Counted from the stretch's first letter, positions 51,164-59,936 are shown. The stretch: DNA of 64,000 nucleotides from Metabacillus mangrovi (GCF_009711125.1 NZ_WMIB01000007.1:62001-126000); one strand, 5' to 3'. Notes: a model not told the origin generated them from the sequence alone. A program made the numbers and translations.

Positions 51164-51652
51164 ATGGTAAACCAGCAGCAGTATGCGGGGTTTTGGATAA
51201 GGTTCGCAGCTTATCTGATTGACTCTTTTATTTTGTCTTTTGGTATGGGTATTTTCGTATTTCTTTTTACCATGTCGATCACTCTTTTGATTGAAACCGG
51301 AAATGATGCAGCGGCCATTGGATTTATGATCATCATGTACATACTCATTACCGGACTTAGCCTGGCTTATTACATTTTAATGCCGGTAACTGTATGGCAG
51401 GGCACGATCGGGAAAAAGCTGATAGGATTGAAAATTGTGGATGCAGACGGAAATAAACTGACGATCGGCAGATCTGCCGGAAGAACCTTTTCCATGATGA
51501 TTTCGGGCATGACCATGTATATCGGCTACATTATGGCCGGCTTCACAGACCGAAAGCAGGCTCTGCATGATATGATCGCCAAAACCTATGTGATTCAGAG
51601 GCAAAGCGAGTGGCAGGCGGCTCCCATTCAAGAGAACCGTCCTTTGACGTAA
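51164..51652 (+). CDS. RDD family membrane protein (first copy)
   Basis: 162 residues from ATG 51164; an upstream ATG at 51140 would precede the AAAGGAG site itself. RDD fold: YAGFWIRFAAYLIDSFILSF, TVWQGTIGKKLIGLKIVDADGNKLTIGRSAGRTF, and ADF-like end TDRKQALHDMIAKTYVI. Four helices. RDD proteins are suspected Na+ or osmolyte transporters. Followed by a paralogue. Confidence 0.85.
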   Translation: MVNQQQYAGFWIRFAAYLIDSFILSFGMGIFVFLFTMSITLLIETGNDAAAIGFMIIMYILITGLSLAYYILMPVTVWQGTIGKKLIGLKIVDADGNKLTIGRSAGRTFSMMISGMTMYIGYIMAGFTDRKQALHDMIAKTYVIQRQSEWQAAPIQENRPLT

Positions 51653-51700
51653 ACAGCATGACCGGTTAGGAAAAAGATAAGCGGCAGGAGGAAAAGACAA

Positions 51701-52162
51701 ATGAATACACGAAAATATGCAGGATTCTGGATTCGCTGCGCAGCTTTTTTGATTGATTATGCCATTCTCTCTTTAATTTTCATCATCCCGAGCATCATGA
51801 TGATCGGCGGTGATCCTGCAGAGAATACAACGATGAGGTTTAGTATTTTCACTTTTGCCCTTGTACCTGCCGTCATTCTCTACTTCACGATCCTTCCCAT
51901 GACGAAATGGCAGGGCACCATCGGGAAAAAGCTGCTTGGGCTGAAAATCATCAATGAGAACGGCGGACGAGTTTCACCAGGCCAGGCAATCCTCAGATAC
52001 ATCGGGTATGTCATCAGCAATGCCATTTTTACCGTCGGATTTATTATGGCTGCCTTTACAGACAGAAAGCGCGGCCTGCATGACATGATCGCCAAAACCT
52101 ATGTAGTCAAAAGCCGCACACAGGAGTATGCACAGCCTGCTGCAGGCCAGACTTCTCTTTGA
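51701..52162 (+). CDS. RDD family membrane protein (second copy)
   Basis: 153 residues, start set by GCAGGAGG. Same segments as the previous gene: YAGFWIRCAAFLIDYAIL, TKWQGTIGKKLLGLKIINENGGRV, TDRKRGLHDMIAKTYVV. Tandem duplicate, 48 bp apart, one operon. Function not known beyond the family. Confidence 0.85.
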   Translation: MNTRKYAGFWIRCAAFLIDYAILSLIFIIPSIMMIGGDPAENTTMRFSIFTFALVPAVILYFTILPMTKWQGTIGKKLLGLKIINENGGRVSPGQAILRYIGYVISNAIFTVGFIMAAFTDRKRGLHDMIAKTYVVKSRTQEYAQPAAGQTSL

Positions 52163-52164
52163 AT

Positions 52165-52201
52165 AAAAAACCGGAGCTGAAAATTCAGCTCCGGTTTTTT
52201 T
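52165..52201. terminator. Bidirectional terminator
   Basis: AAAAAACCGGAGCTGAA and TTCAGCTCCGGTTTTTT pair almost without a loop; serves the RDD operon and the convergent SDR gene. Confidence 0.92.
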
Positions 52202-53237
52202 ACCGTATCAGTCCATCCTTTTCCATCTGTGCAACCTGATCGTTCAGTGTAGTACGCAGGCTCCGGTAGTCCATATCCAGCTCCCTGATGCTTTTGCTGT
52301 TGTCAAAATGGGCGGTGATCCCTATATTTCTTGATACATAACGGCGGGTAAAACCGATCTTGGGTGCAAGCAGCCACATGATGAGCTTCGGAATTTCTAT
52401 TTTCGGAAGCCGGAAGCGGCCGGGGGCAGCTTCACCGATTACCTTGGCCATTTGAAGAAGGGAAGCTTCCTCATTGCTGATGAGATAGCGGCCTGAAGCA
52501 GTGTTCAGAAAAGCCGCGCGCTTATGTGCTTTTGCCGCATCACGGACATCGACAATCCCATTTATCAGCTTCGGAACGCCGGTTTTGTATTTGCCTTTAA
52601 CAAGATCTAATATAGTGGAAATACTTGTTGAATCTGTTCTTTTTGCAAGCGAGGGCCCGAGGATAAAGGTGGGGTTAATCGTCACAAGATCCCATCTGTC
52701 CTGCTCTCCGGCAATTCTCCATGCTTCCTTTTCAGCTGCCGTCTTGGAATAGCTGTAAGGCTGATGATCCGGTGAACTGGTCGTGTTCCAGTCTCTTTCC
52801 GTAAAAGCCGGCTTTCCTTCCATGTCCGCATTGTCTCCGAAAATGGCAACCGCACTGCTCGTCAGCACCACTCTTCTTACCGATTCGGACTTATTAACAG
52901 AAGAGAGAACGTTCCGTGTCCCCTCGAGGGCAGGCTTGATTAAATCCTTTTTTGCATCGCGGAAACCGCTGATGAAAAAGGGAGAAGCCGTATGGAATAC
53001 GTATTCACTTCCGTCTGCAGCCTGATCGAAGCTTCCTTCTCTTAAGAGATTGGCTTCAAAAACGTGAAGGGTGCCTTCAGCGTTTCTCTCAGCATCCAGT
53101 AAATGCTCATAACCGGCCGTTCTGCCTTTATCACGCACGGTTATCCTTACCTCATGCCCGTCTTCCAGAAGCTCTTTCACGAGCCAGGAAGCCACATATC
53201 CGGTTCCTCCCGTGACTAGTACAATCTTTTTATTCAT
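52200..53237 (-). CDS. NAD-dependent epimerase/dihydroflavonol-reductase-like SDR
   Basis: 345 residues. Extended SDR: VLVTGGTGYVASWLVKELLEDGHEVRITVRD, VFHTASPFFISG, Ser in VVLTSSAVAIFG, YSYSKTAAEKEAW (Tyr-Lys), TINPTFILGPSL. The order matches dihydroflavonol-4-reductase or methylglyoxal/cinnamoyl reductase relatives. It lies downstream of the TetR gene with a dyad in between, and is probably under its control. Natural substrate unknown. Confidence 0.85.
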   Translation of the reverse strand: MNKKIVLVTGGTGYVASWLVKELLEDGHEVRITVRDKGRTAGYEHLLDAERNAEGTLHVFEANLLREGSFDQAADGSEYVFHTASPFFISGFRDAKKDLIKPALEGTRNVLSSVNKSESVRRVVLTSSAVAIFGDNADMEGKPAFTERDWNTTSSPDHQPYSYSKTAAEKEAWRIAGEQDRWDLVTINPTFILGPSLAKRTDSTSISTILDLVKGKYKTGVPKLINGIVDVRDAAKAHKRAAFLNTASGRYLISNEEASLLQMAKVIGEAAPGRFRLPKIEIPKLIMWLLAPKIGFTRRYVSRNIGITAHFDNSKSIRELDMDYRSLRTTLNDQVAQMEKDGLIR

Positions 53238-53264
53238 CATTTCTTCCTCGTTTCATGTATATGT

Positions 53265-53278
53265 TGAACGTTTGTTCA
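53265..53278 (-). promoter_or_regulatory. Dyad between TetR and SDR genes
   Basis: TGAAC-GTTT-GTTCA, perfect 5-bp arms, 28 bp ahead of the SDR start; consistent with a TetR-type operator. Confidence 0.5.
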
Positions 53279-53280
53279 GT

Positions 53281-53850
53281 CTATAGTCGAATTGCTTCCC
53301 AGCAAGCATCTGTGACTTGTTCAATTAGTTCATCATCCGCGTGAACCGCACCTTCCGCATGCTGCTGTGCCAGTTTAGTGGCCGTGCCCAGTGTCAGCAT
53401 ATAGATAACAGCGTCTGGAAGAGGCTTCACGATCTGCTCCTTTTTTGCTCTGAGGAATACATCAGTAAGAGGCTTTTGCATGGCGTTTACAGTACTCTGA
53501 ATCTCAGGCCGGTTGTATGGAGACTGCAGGAACTGCTCCATAAACATCATTTCCTCCTTCATCAGCACAGATACTTCAATGGTCTTTCTCACGAGAAAGC
53601 GCACCTGGTTTCTCACAGTCAGGGATTGATCCAGTCCAGCTGTAACCAGATTAATGAAATGGTGTTTCTCCCGGATATATAATTTTTCAATTAAACTCTC
53701 TTTATTGCTGAAATAATGATAAATGATTCCAGCACTTACACCTGCTCTTCCCGCTACCTTGGCCATTGATGTTCCGTGGAATCCGTACTCGGATATCAGC
53801 TGCAGCGTTGCTTTGAGGATTAATGCCTCTTTGCCATGTGACGCCTCCAA
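53281..53850 (-). CDS. TetR/AcrR family regulator
   Basis: 189 residues. HTH: EALILKATLQLISEYGFHGTSMAKVAGRAGVSAGIIYHYFSNKESLIEKLY. Starts with TTG 53850 (no in-frame ATG or GTG), with GAGGCGG upstream at good spacing. Preceded by a 16-bp dyad and followed by a second one and the SDR gene. Sequence-related dyads also lie before the YhgE-like gene 2.3 kb away, so this protein may control that exporter as well, much as B. subtilis YhgD precedes YhgE. Confidence 0.85.
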   Translation of the reverse strand: MEASHGKEALILKATLQLISEYGFHGTSMAKVAGRAGVSAGIIYHYFSNKESLIEKLYIREKHHFINLVTAGLDQSLTVRNQVRFLVRKTIEVSVLMKEEMMFMEQFLQSPYNRPEIQSTVNAMQKPLTDVFLRAKKEQIVKPLPDAVIYMLTLGTATKLAQQHAEGAVHADDELIEQVTDACWEAIRL

Positions 53851-53872
53851 GCATGAACCGCCTCACTCTCAG

Positions 53873-53888
53873 TTGAATGTTCATTCAA
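53873..53888 (-). promoter_or_regulatory. TetR operator
   Basis: TTGAATG-TT-CATTCAA, perfect 7-bp arms, 23 bp upstream of the TetR start codon; the position suits autorepression. Confidence 0.7.
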
Positions 53889-54005
53889 TATCCTACCCTT
53901 TCGAGGAGGATTTGTCTACTTTTGGCGAATTAAGGTAGTATTACCCATTTTATAAACAATACTTTAGAACTATTACATCTAATAAAAAAGAGCAGGGAAT
54001 GCCTT

Positions 54006-56159
54006 TTAAGCATCCCCTTCTATTTTATTCTCATTCTGGCCGGCCATTACGAGATACGCTTTTATCATAAAATAGGAAATGCCTTCAGGAAGCAGCTCTT
54101 TTATTGGCTTCAGCCGGTCAGAGCCAGCCATTTTGACCGCTTCTTCAATTTGACTCCTGTACTCAGTAGGAACAAGCTTTTCCCTATTCATTTCCTCACC
54201 CGACTCCAGGCATTTAATCAGATGATTTTCGACAGTCATGACAGAGAGGTCCCGTTCCGCTGCAATGTCCTGAACCGGTATTCCTTCCTTGTACATTTTG
54301 AGTGTATCAAGATGGGAATTGGCTGAAGCTTTGCTGCGTGACGGTTTTTCAGCAGGCGCTGCAGCGTCCGTGGCCTGTTCATAGTCCGGATGCTGCACTT
54401 TGAATGAATGGATGGCTTCAATAAAGGCTTTTCCGTATTTATCTGCCTTATGCTGTCCGACTCCTGATACATTCAGGAAATCTGCTTCGTCCGCCGGCTG
54501 CCTGATGCACATGTCCTTTAGTGCAGTATCGGAAAAAATGACAAATGGCGGTACACTTTCCTTTTCAGCCAGCGATTTTCGGACGGCGCGGAGAGCTTCA
54601 AACAATTCATCACCGGACGCGATTTCCCTCGTTTGAACGGCTTCTTTCCGAAATAAGGTCCGGTTTCCAGTCAAAACATCCTTCCCGTTCGGGTGGACAT
54701 AGATGACCGGATACGTTCCGTGCTCCACTGCAATAAGCTCCTGTGATATCAAAAATTCAATAAAGGACGTAACGTCCTTTGCGCTTCTGTTTTTCATGAT
54801 TCCATAAGTAGGAAGGCTGCTGAAGCCGAAATCGAGCACTTTTTTATTTTGTGAACCGGTCAGCACTTGGGCGAGCAGAGCTTTACCATACCGTTTCTGC
54901 CCCATCCGGACGAGGCATGAAAGAACCATCTGGGCATCTTTTGTAACATCCCTGCTCTCCCTGTTATCCGTGCAATTACCGCACCGGCCGCACGGCGGTA
55001 TGTCGTTTCCGCTGAAATAACGGACGATCTTCTGCTGCAGGCACCCTTCTGTATGGCAGTAATCCGTCATGAGCTGCAGCTTCTCGAGCTCCTGCGGCAT
55101 CCGGAACCGGTCGCCGGACTGGTCAATCAGAAAGCGCTGAACCTGAACATCCTGCGGGGAATAAAGCAGAATGCATTCACTGTCCAGACCATCCCGCCCT
55201 GCTCTGCCGGCTTCCTGATAATAGCTCTCCATGTTTTTGGGGAGCTGGTAATGAATGACGTACCTTATGTTGCTTTTATCGATCCCCATCCCAAAGGCAT
55301 TCGTGGCTACCATCACAGTGGTGCGGTCGAGCAGGAAGTCCTCCTGGCCGCTGATCCGCTCGTTATCGCTCATCCCTGCATGATATTTAGAAACGGAAAT
55401 CCCGTTTTTCATCAGCCCCTCATGCAGCTGGTCGACATTTTTTCTCGTTGCCGCATAAATGATGCCCGATTCTGACGCGTTCTTTTTTAGAAATTCTTTC
55501 AGAAATCGCTGGCGGTCCTGCCCCTTAATAACGGAAAAAGACAAGTTTTCTCTGGCAAAACCTGTTATGACTGTATTGGATTCATCAATATTCAAAGAAA
55601 GGCAAATATCCTCGCGCACCTTTTCTGTGGCTGTCGCGGTCAATGCCATTACTGCCGGTTTTTGGGGCAGCCGGTCTATCATGCGGCTGATCCGCTGGTA
55701 ACTCGGCCGGAAGTCATGGCCCCACTGCGAAATACAGTGAGCCTCATCTACCGCTATAAGCGGAATGGGAAGCTCCATCAGGCGGCTCATAAATTCCGGG
55801 GATTCCAGACGTTCGGGAGCAATATACAGAAGCTGGTATTTTCCCTCTTTTGCGGAGGACATCCGTTCTGCCGCTTCCGCCGCCGAAAGGGAGCTGTTGA
55901 TGTATGCAGCCGGAATACCGGCCTGCAGCAAAGCATCCACCTGGTCCTTCATCAGGGAAATCAGCGGGGAAATGACAATGGCGGTTCCTTCCATTACAAG
56001 AGCGGGAATCTGATAGCATATCGATTTTCCGCCTCCCGTAGGCATTACACATAATGTGTCGTTTCCTTCAAGCACAGACTGAATAGCCCGCTCCTGCCCA
56101 GGACGGAAGGAAGAAAACCCATAGTGTTTTTCCAGCAGCTGCCGGGCTTGTTCGAGCAT
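54006..56159 (-). CDS. recQ: ATP-dependent DNA helicase RecQ
   Basis: 717 residues from ATG 56159 (GAGAGG nine bases upstream). Superfamily 2 motifs: 0 FRPGQERAIQ, I MPTGGGKSIC, II DEAHCISQWGHDFRPSY, III ALTATAT, V ATNAFGMGIDK, VI QEAGRAGRDG. RecQ-Ct zinc site with four Cys (CHTEGCLQQ and CGRCGNC), then winged helix, HRDC (LRAVRKSLAEKESVPPFVIFSD), and a C-terminal HTH_40 extension (LDTLKMYKEGIPVQDIAAERDLSVMTVENHLIKC). It unwinds DNA 3'-5' in recombination repair. Longer than B. subtilis RecQ (591) by that extension. Confidence 0.92.
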   Translation of the reverse strand: MLEQARQLLEKHYGFSSFRPGQERAIQSVLEGNDTLCVMPTGGGKSICYQIPALVMEGTAIVISPLISLMKDQVDALLQAGIPAAYINSSLSAAEAAERMSSAKEGKYQLLYIAPERLESPEFMSRLMELPIPLIAVDEAHCISQWGHDFRPSYQRISRMIDRLPQKPAVMALTATATEKVREDICLSLNIDESNTVITGFARENLSFSVIKGQDRQRFLKEFLKKNASESGIIYAATRKNVDQLHEGLMKNGISVSKYHAGMSDNERISGQEDFLLDRTTVMVATNAFGMGIDKSNIRYVIHYQLPKNMESYYQEAGRAGRDGLDSECILLYSPQDVQVQRFLIDQSGDRFRMPQELEKLQLMTDYCHTEGCLQQKIVRYFSGNDIPPCGRCGNCTDNRESRDVTKDAQMVLSCLVRMGQKRYGKALLAQVLTGSQNKKVLDFGFSSLPTYGIMKNRSAKDVTSFIEFLISQELIAVEHGTYPVIYVHPNGKDVLTGNRTLFRKEAVQTREIASGDELFEALRAVRKSLAEKESVPPFVIFSDTALKDMCIRQPADEADFLNVSGVGQHKADKYGKAFIEAIHSFKVQHPDYEQATDAAAPAEKPSRSKASANSHLDTLKMYKEGIPVQDIAAERDLSVMTVENHLIKCLESGEEMNREKLVPTEYRSQIEEAVKMAGSDRLKPIKELLPEGISYFMIKAYLVMAGQNENKIEGDA

Positions 56160-56220
56160 TGAGGTCATCCTCTCTATCACATCGCATGTTCACGAATCAA
56201 ATTGTTCTCACTGAATGTTA

Positions 56221-56249
56221 ATTATAGAGGCATTCCTGTCTTCTTGCAA
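56221..56249 (-). promoter_or_regulatory. Sigma-A promoter of recQ
   Basis: Reverse strand TTGCAA (56244-56249), 17-bp spacer, consensus TATAAT (56221-56226). Confidence 0.75.
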
Positions 56250-56387
56250 AAACAGAGAATAAGGTTTTACGAGTCTGATGAATAAGGGACTTGTGCAGTG
56301 TCGGCAGTTTGAGGATTCTTTCTCATCTGTAATTCTTTGTTTTCTGCAAATATTCTGCATTTTTCAGTCCAGAGCTCTTACCGGGAA

Positions 56388-56416
56388 GAAGGAACTTCGC
56401 TGGATTTGTCGAATAA
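56388..56416 (+). promoter_or_regulatory. Sigma-H-like promoter of the cytosolic kinase
   Basis: GAAGGAACT (56388-56396; one base off RnAGGAwww), 11-bp spacer, GTCGAATAA (56408-56416; exact RnnGAATww). The -10 overlaps TGTCGAA (56407-56413), which is also a consensus Spo0A box. Confidence 0.6.
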
Positions 56417-56460
56417 CCTAGGAGTCTGATAGATTGCAAAAGCAGGAAATGAGGGGAAAC

Positions 56461-57582
56461 ATGGATCGTTCATTGCTTGAATCACATAAAAAAATCCTGG
56501 TTCGCTTCCTTGAAGAACAACAGTCCCACTTTTTATCCGAATGGCATAGGACGATTTTCATCCGCAAGGTAGATCCCCATAAGGAGAAAATCAAAGAAAA
56601 CGGCACGCAGATGTATTCTTTGATTAAAGAAGCAGTCGGGGGTAAGCTTTCGGATGAAAGCATGAAAGCTCTTGCGCATAAAGTGGCACACGAGCGGCTT
56701 GAAGCGAATTCCAATATAGGTGATTTTGTTTATAATGTGAATGCCGGAAGAAGCCTTCTCGTCCGAAATATTTTCCATACGGATATTCCAGTCAAAGACC
56801 TGGGGTTTTTCATCAGCCATATGAATCAGCAGTTTGATGTTTTCATTTATTACGCCGTGACTCAATATACAAACCTGAAGAACAAGGTCATCAGCGAGAA
56901 AAATACATACATTCATGAAAATCATAAAGATAAGCTTGCCCTGCTCGGCCAGATGTCATCAAGCTTCGTTCACGAGTTCCGGAATCCTTTAACCTCGGTA
57001 ATGGGCTTTGTGAAACTTCTGAAAAATGATCATCCTGAGCTGCAGTATCTCGACATCATCAATCATGAGCTGAACCAGCTCAATTTCCGGATCACCCAGT
57101 TCCTTCATACATCCAAAGCGGATTTTAACGGAACGGAAAAAGAAGATACCGAAATCGCAAAGCTGTTCGATGACATCCGCGAACTGACCTACCCGAGCAT
57201 CGCAGAATCAGACGTTCATGTCGGCAGCTCTTTTGAAGATGGTTTGGTCATCTCCACCTACCGGGATGAATTGAAGCAGGTGCTGCTGAATTTATTTATC
57301 AATTCAATTGATGCACTCAAGCAGAAAGATAAACCGAGAAACCTGCTCGTGAAAGGCTTTCAGGAAAACGGAGAGGCATTTATTTCGATTTCCAATAACG
57401 GCCCTGCCATTCCTCCTGAAAACATCAGCACCATCTTCGAACCTTTTTTTACGACAAAAGAACTCGGCACCGGCATCGGTCTCTACGTGTGCAAAAAGAT
57501 TGTTGAAAAACACGGAGGCTCTATCACCTGTTCCTCCAATGAAGAAATGACAGTATTCACCATCACTTTACCTGCCCTGTAA
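56461..57582 (+). CDS. Cytosolic orphan histidine kinase, sporulation type
   Basis: 373 residues from ATG 56461, placed by AGGGGA at 56450-56455. No membrane helix. N-terminal helical domain of about 140 residues (HisK_N/RsbR-like), HisKA with His171 in SFVHEFRNPLTSVMGFV, and HATPase_c with NLFINSIDAL, SNNGPAIPPE and GTGIGL. The N-terminal domain resembles those of sporulation kinases in B. anthracis and related bacilli. Its sigma-H-like promoter and lack of a response regulator point to the Spo0F phosphorelay. Confidence 0.86.
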   Translation: MDRSLLESHKKILVRFLEEQQSHFLSEWHRTIFIRKVDPHKEKIKENGTQMYSLIKEAVGGKLSDESMKALAHKVAHERLEANSNIGDFVYNVNAGRSLLVRNIFHTDIPVKDLGFFISHMNQQFDVFIYYAVTQYTNLKNKVISEKNTYIHENHKDKLALLGQMSSSFVHEFRNPLTSVMGFVKLLKNDHPELQYLDIINHELNQLNFRITQFLHTSKADFNGTEKEDTEIAKLFDDIRELTYPSIAESDVHVGSSFEDGLVISTYRDELKQVLLNLFINSIDALKQKDKPRNLLVKGFQENGEAFISISNNGPAIPPENISTIFEPFFTTKELGTGIGLYVCKKIVEKHGGSITCSSNEEMTVFTITLPAL

Positions 57583-57622
57583 AAAAGAGTGTAAACCGCG
57601 AAGGGCTTACACTCCTTTTTTA
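57581..57622. terminator. Terminator between convergent kinase and TelA-like genes
   Basis: AAAAAGAGTGTAA and TTACACTCCTTTTTT pair around an 11-nt loop; A and T runs on both sides. It overlaps the last codons of the TelA-like gene. Confidence 0.85.
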
Positions 57623-58407
57623 ATTTGGAGGGAAGCAAGCTTTCGCTCAGCATCCTCCCTCTGCATAAAGCCTTCTTTTTGAATCAGCAGTGACTCCTCC
57701 AAATTCCGCTGAAGTGCCTCCTTTTCGTCAGACAGCGCCTTCGGGGCATCCTCTGCATTCTGCTGCCTGAGCACATCAGATGCCATGCTTATCCTGTTTC
57801 TCCATAAAGGAATCGCAGTGAGCACAGAAGATTGGATCTTGCCGATCAAAAGCCGGTTCGTATGCTGGATCAGTTTGATCTGCGGAGCAGTCTGCCTCGC
57901 GATCTCCCGGCTTATTTTTAAATCATAGAGCCTGCGGTCAAGTGACTCAGCGGCCTCCTCCTCCGGGTGAAGTTCCCGAAGCTTGCGCTCGCCTGCTTCA
58001 ATACAGATGTTCAGTTCCCTGTGAAAAGCCTCATTCTGCTCGTACAGATCATCCAGCATCTCAATATCGGCAAGAAGGAGGTCCTTGCTTCCGGCAAGTC
58101 TGAGGGCTGCCCGATCCAGCTGCACACTCATTTTCCGGTACCTTGAAAGAAGCTCCTGCGGAGTTTTCCCAGGCAAAAATCTTGAGAAAAAGCCGCTTCG
58201 CTTCAGCGGGTCCGCTTCATCAAGCTTATCCATAATTTCCTTCAGAACCAATCCCGTCTGTCCCCGGTCCTTCTCTTTTACATACTCCATCATTTGAGCG
58301 GAAATTTTCAGCAGACCGGACTGAGCCGGAACCCCAAATTCTGAAAGATCCTTTCTGAAAATGCTGTCCGCCATCTTTTCTACTTTCCGTTCTTCGTTCT
58401 CGTTCAT
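57607..58407 (-). CDS. Compact TelA/YaaN-family protein
   Basis: 266 residues. TelA core visible: LSRYRKMSVQLDRAALRLAGSKDLLLADIEMLDDLYEQN, RLYDLKISREIARQTAPQIKLIQHTNRLLIGKIQSSVLTAIPLWRNRISMA and the end pattern NLEESLLIQKEGFMQREDAERKL. Compared with what I remember of YaaN (about 386 residues), the N-terminus is shorter and some 40 residues between the last two blocks are missing. Family members are linked to tellurite and bacteriocin resistance. Overlaps xpaC by 4 bp. Confidence 0.82.
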   Translation of the reverse strand: MNENEERKVEKMADSIFRKDLSEFGVPAQSGLLKISAQMMEYVKEKDRGQTGLVLKEIMDKLDEADPLKRSGFFSRFLPGKTPQELLSRYRKMSVQLDRAALRLAGSKDLLLADIEMLDDLYEQNEAFHRELNICIEAGERKLRELHPEEEAAESLDRRLYDLKISREIARQTAPQIKLIQHTNRLLIGKIQSSVLTAIPLWRNRISMASDVLRQQNAEDAPKALSDEKEALQRNLEESLLIQKEGFMQREDAERKLASLQIKKGV

Positions 58408-59033
58408 TTCAAATCCTTCTTTTGATCAATGGCATGCTTTGCGGCAGTGTTCTCAAATTTGAGGCTGCTGATGTCATCCGACAGCATCTGGAAAAGATCC
58501 TCCTCCATCGTAAAGGTCAGCTCCTTCAAAGTCCGGTTCGCTTCCTTCAAAGAGGACTGAATCTCGCTGTTCTTTTTCGGCTGAAGGGACAGGAAAGCAT
58601 ACCGTTCCGTAATTTCCACCGCCGAGTCCAAATGATTATAAAAAAAGGATTCGGCTTTATAAAAGCGCTGCGGTTCTTTTTCAGCAAGCTTGCAGATCCT
58701 CCGCACGACTCGAAGGAGATCCACTGTCTGCTTCAAAAGGGAGACACTGCGGATTGAAAATAACGCCCGGCTCAGCCGGTTCATTTTCTGCTTCGCTTCT
58801 TTTACATTTTTCTGTATATAACGGTACTCACTTCGTGTCAGACCGCTTTTTTTCAAGAAGCGCGCATGAACAACCGCAGCCGCTGTGCCGTATGCTGCCG
58901 CCCCCCCTGCTAGAGCAATCCCTGATGAGGAAAGATAAGGCATAGACATTGGAAAAAAAGCCGTCAGCCAAACGGCCGACATCACCGGCAGCGAAACAAA
59001 AACACCCGTTGTATGTGTAATGAACCGATTCAT
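58404..59033 (-). CDS. XpaC-like protein
   Basis: 209 residues from ATG 59033 (AGGAG upstream). Two N-terminal helices (FVSLPVMSAVWLTAFFPMSM, SSSGIALAGGAAAYGTAAAVVHARF) and a helical cytosolic part: LTRSEYRYIQKNVKEAKQKMNRLSRALFSIRSVSLLKQTVDLLRVVRRICKLAEKEPQRFYKAESFFYNHLDSAVEITERY. B. subtilis XpaC (204 residues) is paired with YaaN in the same order. The molecular role is unknown; the old hydrolase label is not supported by any catalytic motif. Confidence 0.83.
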   Translation of the reverse strand: MNRFITHTTGVFVSLPVMSAVWLTAFFPMSMPYLSSSGIALAGGAAAYGTAAAVVHARFLKKSGLTRSEYRYIQKNVKEAKQKMNRLSRALFSIRSVSLLKQTVDLLRVVRRICKLAEKEPQRFYKAESFFYNHLDSAVEITERYAFLSLQPKKNSEIQSSLKEANRTLKELTFTMEEDLFQMLSDDISSLKFENTAAKHAIDQKKDLK

Positions 59034-59222
59034 CACTATCGACTCCTGACTTGAATTTCTTGCTAAATCATACGTTTCACACCCGTATCCGGTTTCACAC
59101 TTTCTTATTGCTATCGTACACGATTTTACCGTCTTCTTCCATAGACCTGCATAAGTACCCGCACATAAGTCCGGAGGCGTAGCTTCTTTTTCAGCTATAC
59201 TATAGAAAAAGGAGTGTTGAAA

Positions 59223-59744
59223 ATGATCCAGCGGCCTGCAAAACAGGATTACCATGATTACTATGAAGCATACATACGCGAATTGCCGGAAGGAGATCTG
59301 ATCGAAATTCTTGAAAACCAGCTCTCGGAATGGACGGCACTGACAAAGGACCTTTCTGAAAAACAATCGCTATTTTCATATGCACCAGGAAAATGGACCA
59401 TTAAAGAAGTGATCGGCCACATCGCAGACACAGAGCGCATCATGGCCTATCGCCTGCTCTGCCTATCAAGAGGCGAACAGCGCGAATTCCCCGGTTATCC
59501 GGATGATAGCTACGTTCGCGAGGCCGAATTCAACCGGATCCCCCTCTCCCTGCTGCTGGAAAACATGACAGCAGTCCGGCGCGCCACCATTACCCTGCTG
59601 AAATCCCTGCAGCCGGACGCCTTGAACAGGAGAGGCAAAGCCAATGGCTCTGAAGTAACCGTACTTGCCCTCGCTGCCATTATAGCCGGACATGAGCTGC
59701 ATCATGTCGGGGTTTTGAGGGAGCGGTATTTGGAGCAGGGCTGA
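59223..59744 (+). CDS. DinB family protein
   Basis: 173 residues from ATG 59223 behind AAGGAG. DinB_2 four-helix bundle with metal-site His in VIGHIADTERIMAYR and AIIAGHELHHVGVLRERY. Family members include thiol transferases using bacillithiol (BstA-like), so a BSH-dependent detoxification or maturation enzyme is possible. Soluble. Monocistronic. Confidence 0.87.
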   Translation: MIQRPAKQDYHDYYEAYIRELPEGDLIEILENQLSEWTALTKDLSEKQSLFSYAPGKWTIKEVIGHIADTERIMAYRLLCLSRGEQREFPGYPDDSYVREAEFNRIPLSLLLENMTAVRRATITLLKSLQPDALNRRGKANGSEVTVLALAAIIAGHELHHVGVLRERYLEQG

Positions 59745-59780
59745 CAGGCTGATGTTCCGGGGTAGATTTGATTGGCAGGC

Positions 59781-59830
59781 TGGGGTTTGGTCGACGGGCT
59801 TGGGGTTTGGTCGACGGGCTTGGGGTTGGT
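59781..59830. repeat. 20-bp direct repeats (TGGGGTTTGG type)
   Basis: Two identical 20-bp units (59781-59800, 59801-59820) and a partial third (59821-59830); a degenerate unit precedes. First part of a longer 20-bp-periodic block after dinB. Confidence 0.8.
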
Positions 59831-59836
59831 TGGAAA

Positions 59837-59936
59837 CCGATTCATAGCTGATTTGACCGATATCATAGGATTTTTGCCGCTATATTTTTAATTTTACCGA
59901 TATATTTAAAATAGCGCCGATATCCTGATTCAGGAG
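59837..59936. repeat. Five phased 20-bp repeats with CCGATAT core
   Basis: CCGAT or a near match starts at 59837, 59857, 59877, 59897 and 59917, exactly 20 bp apart; most cores are CCGATAT. The spacers are AT-rich and diverged. No credible gene covers it. Confidence 0.75.

Larger units (their letters stand above)
56160..56460. other. Divergent promoter region of recQ and the third kinase
   Basis: Holds the recQ promoter at 56221-56249 and a sigma-H-like promoter at 56388-56416. The middle part, 56250-56387, shows no further gene or structure. Confidence 0.6.
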
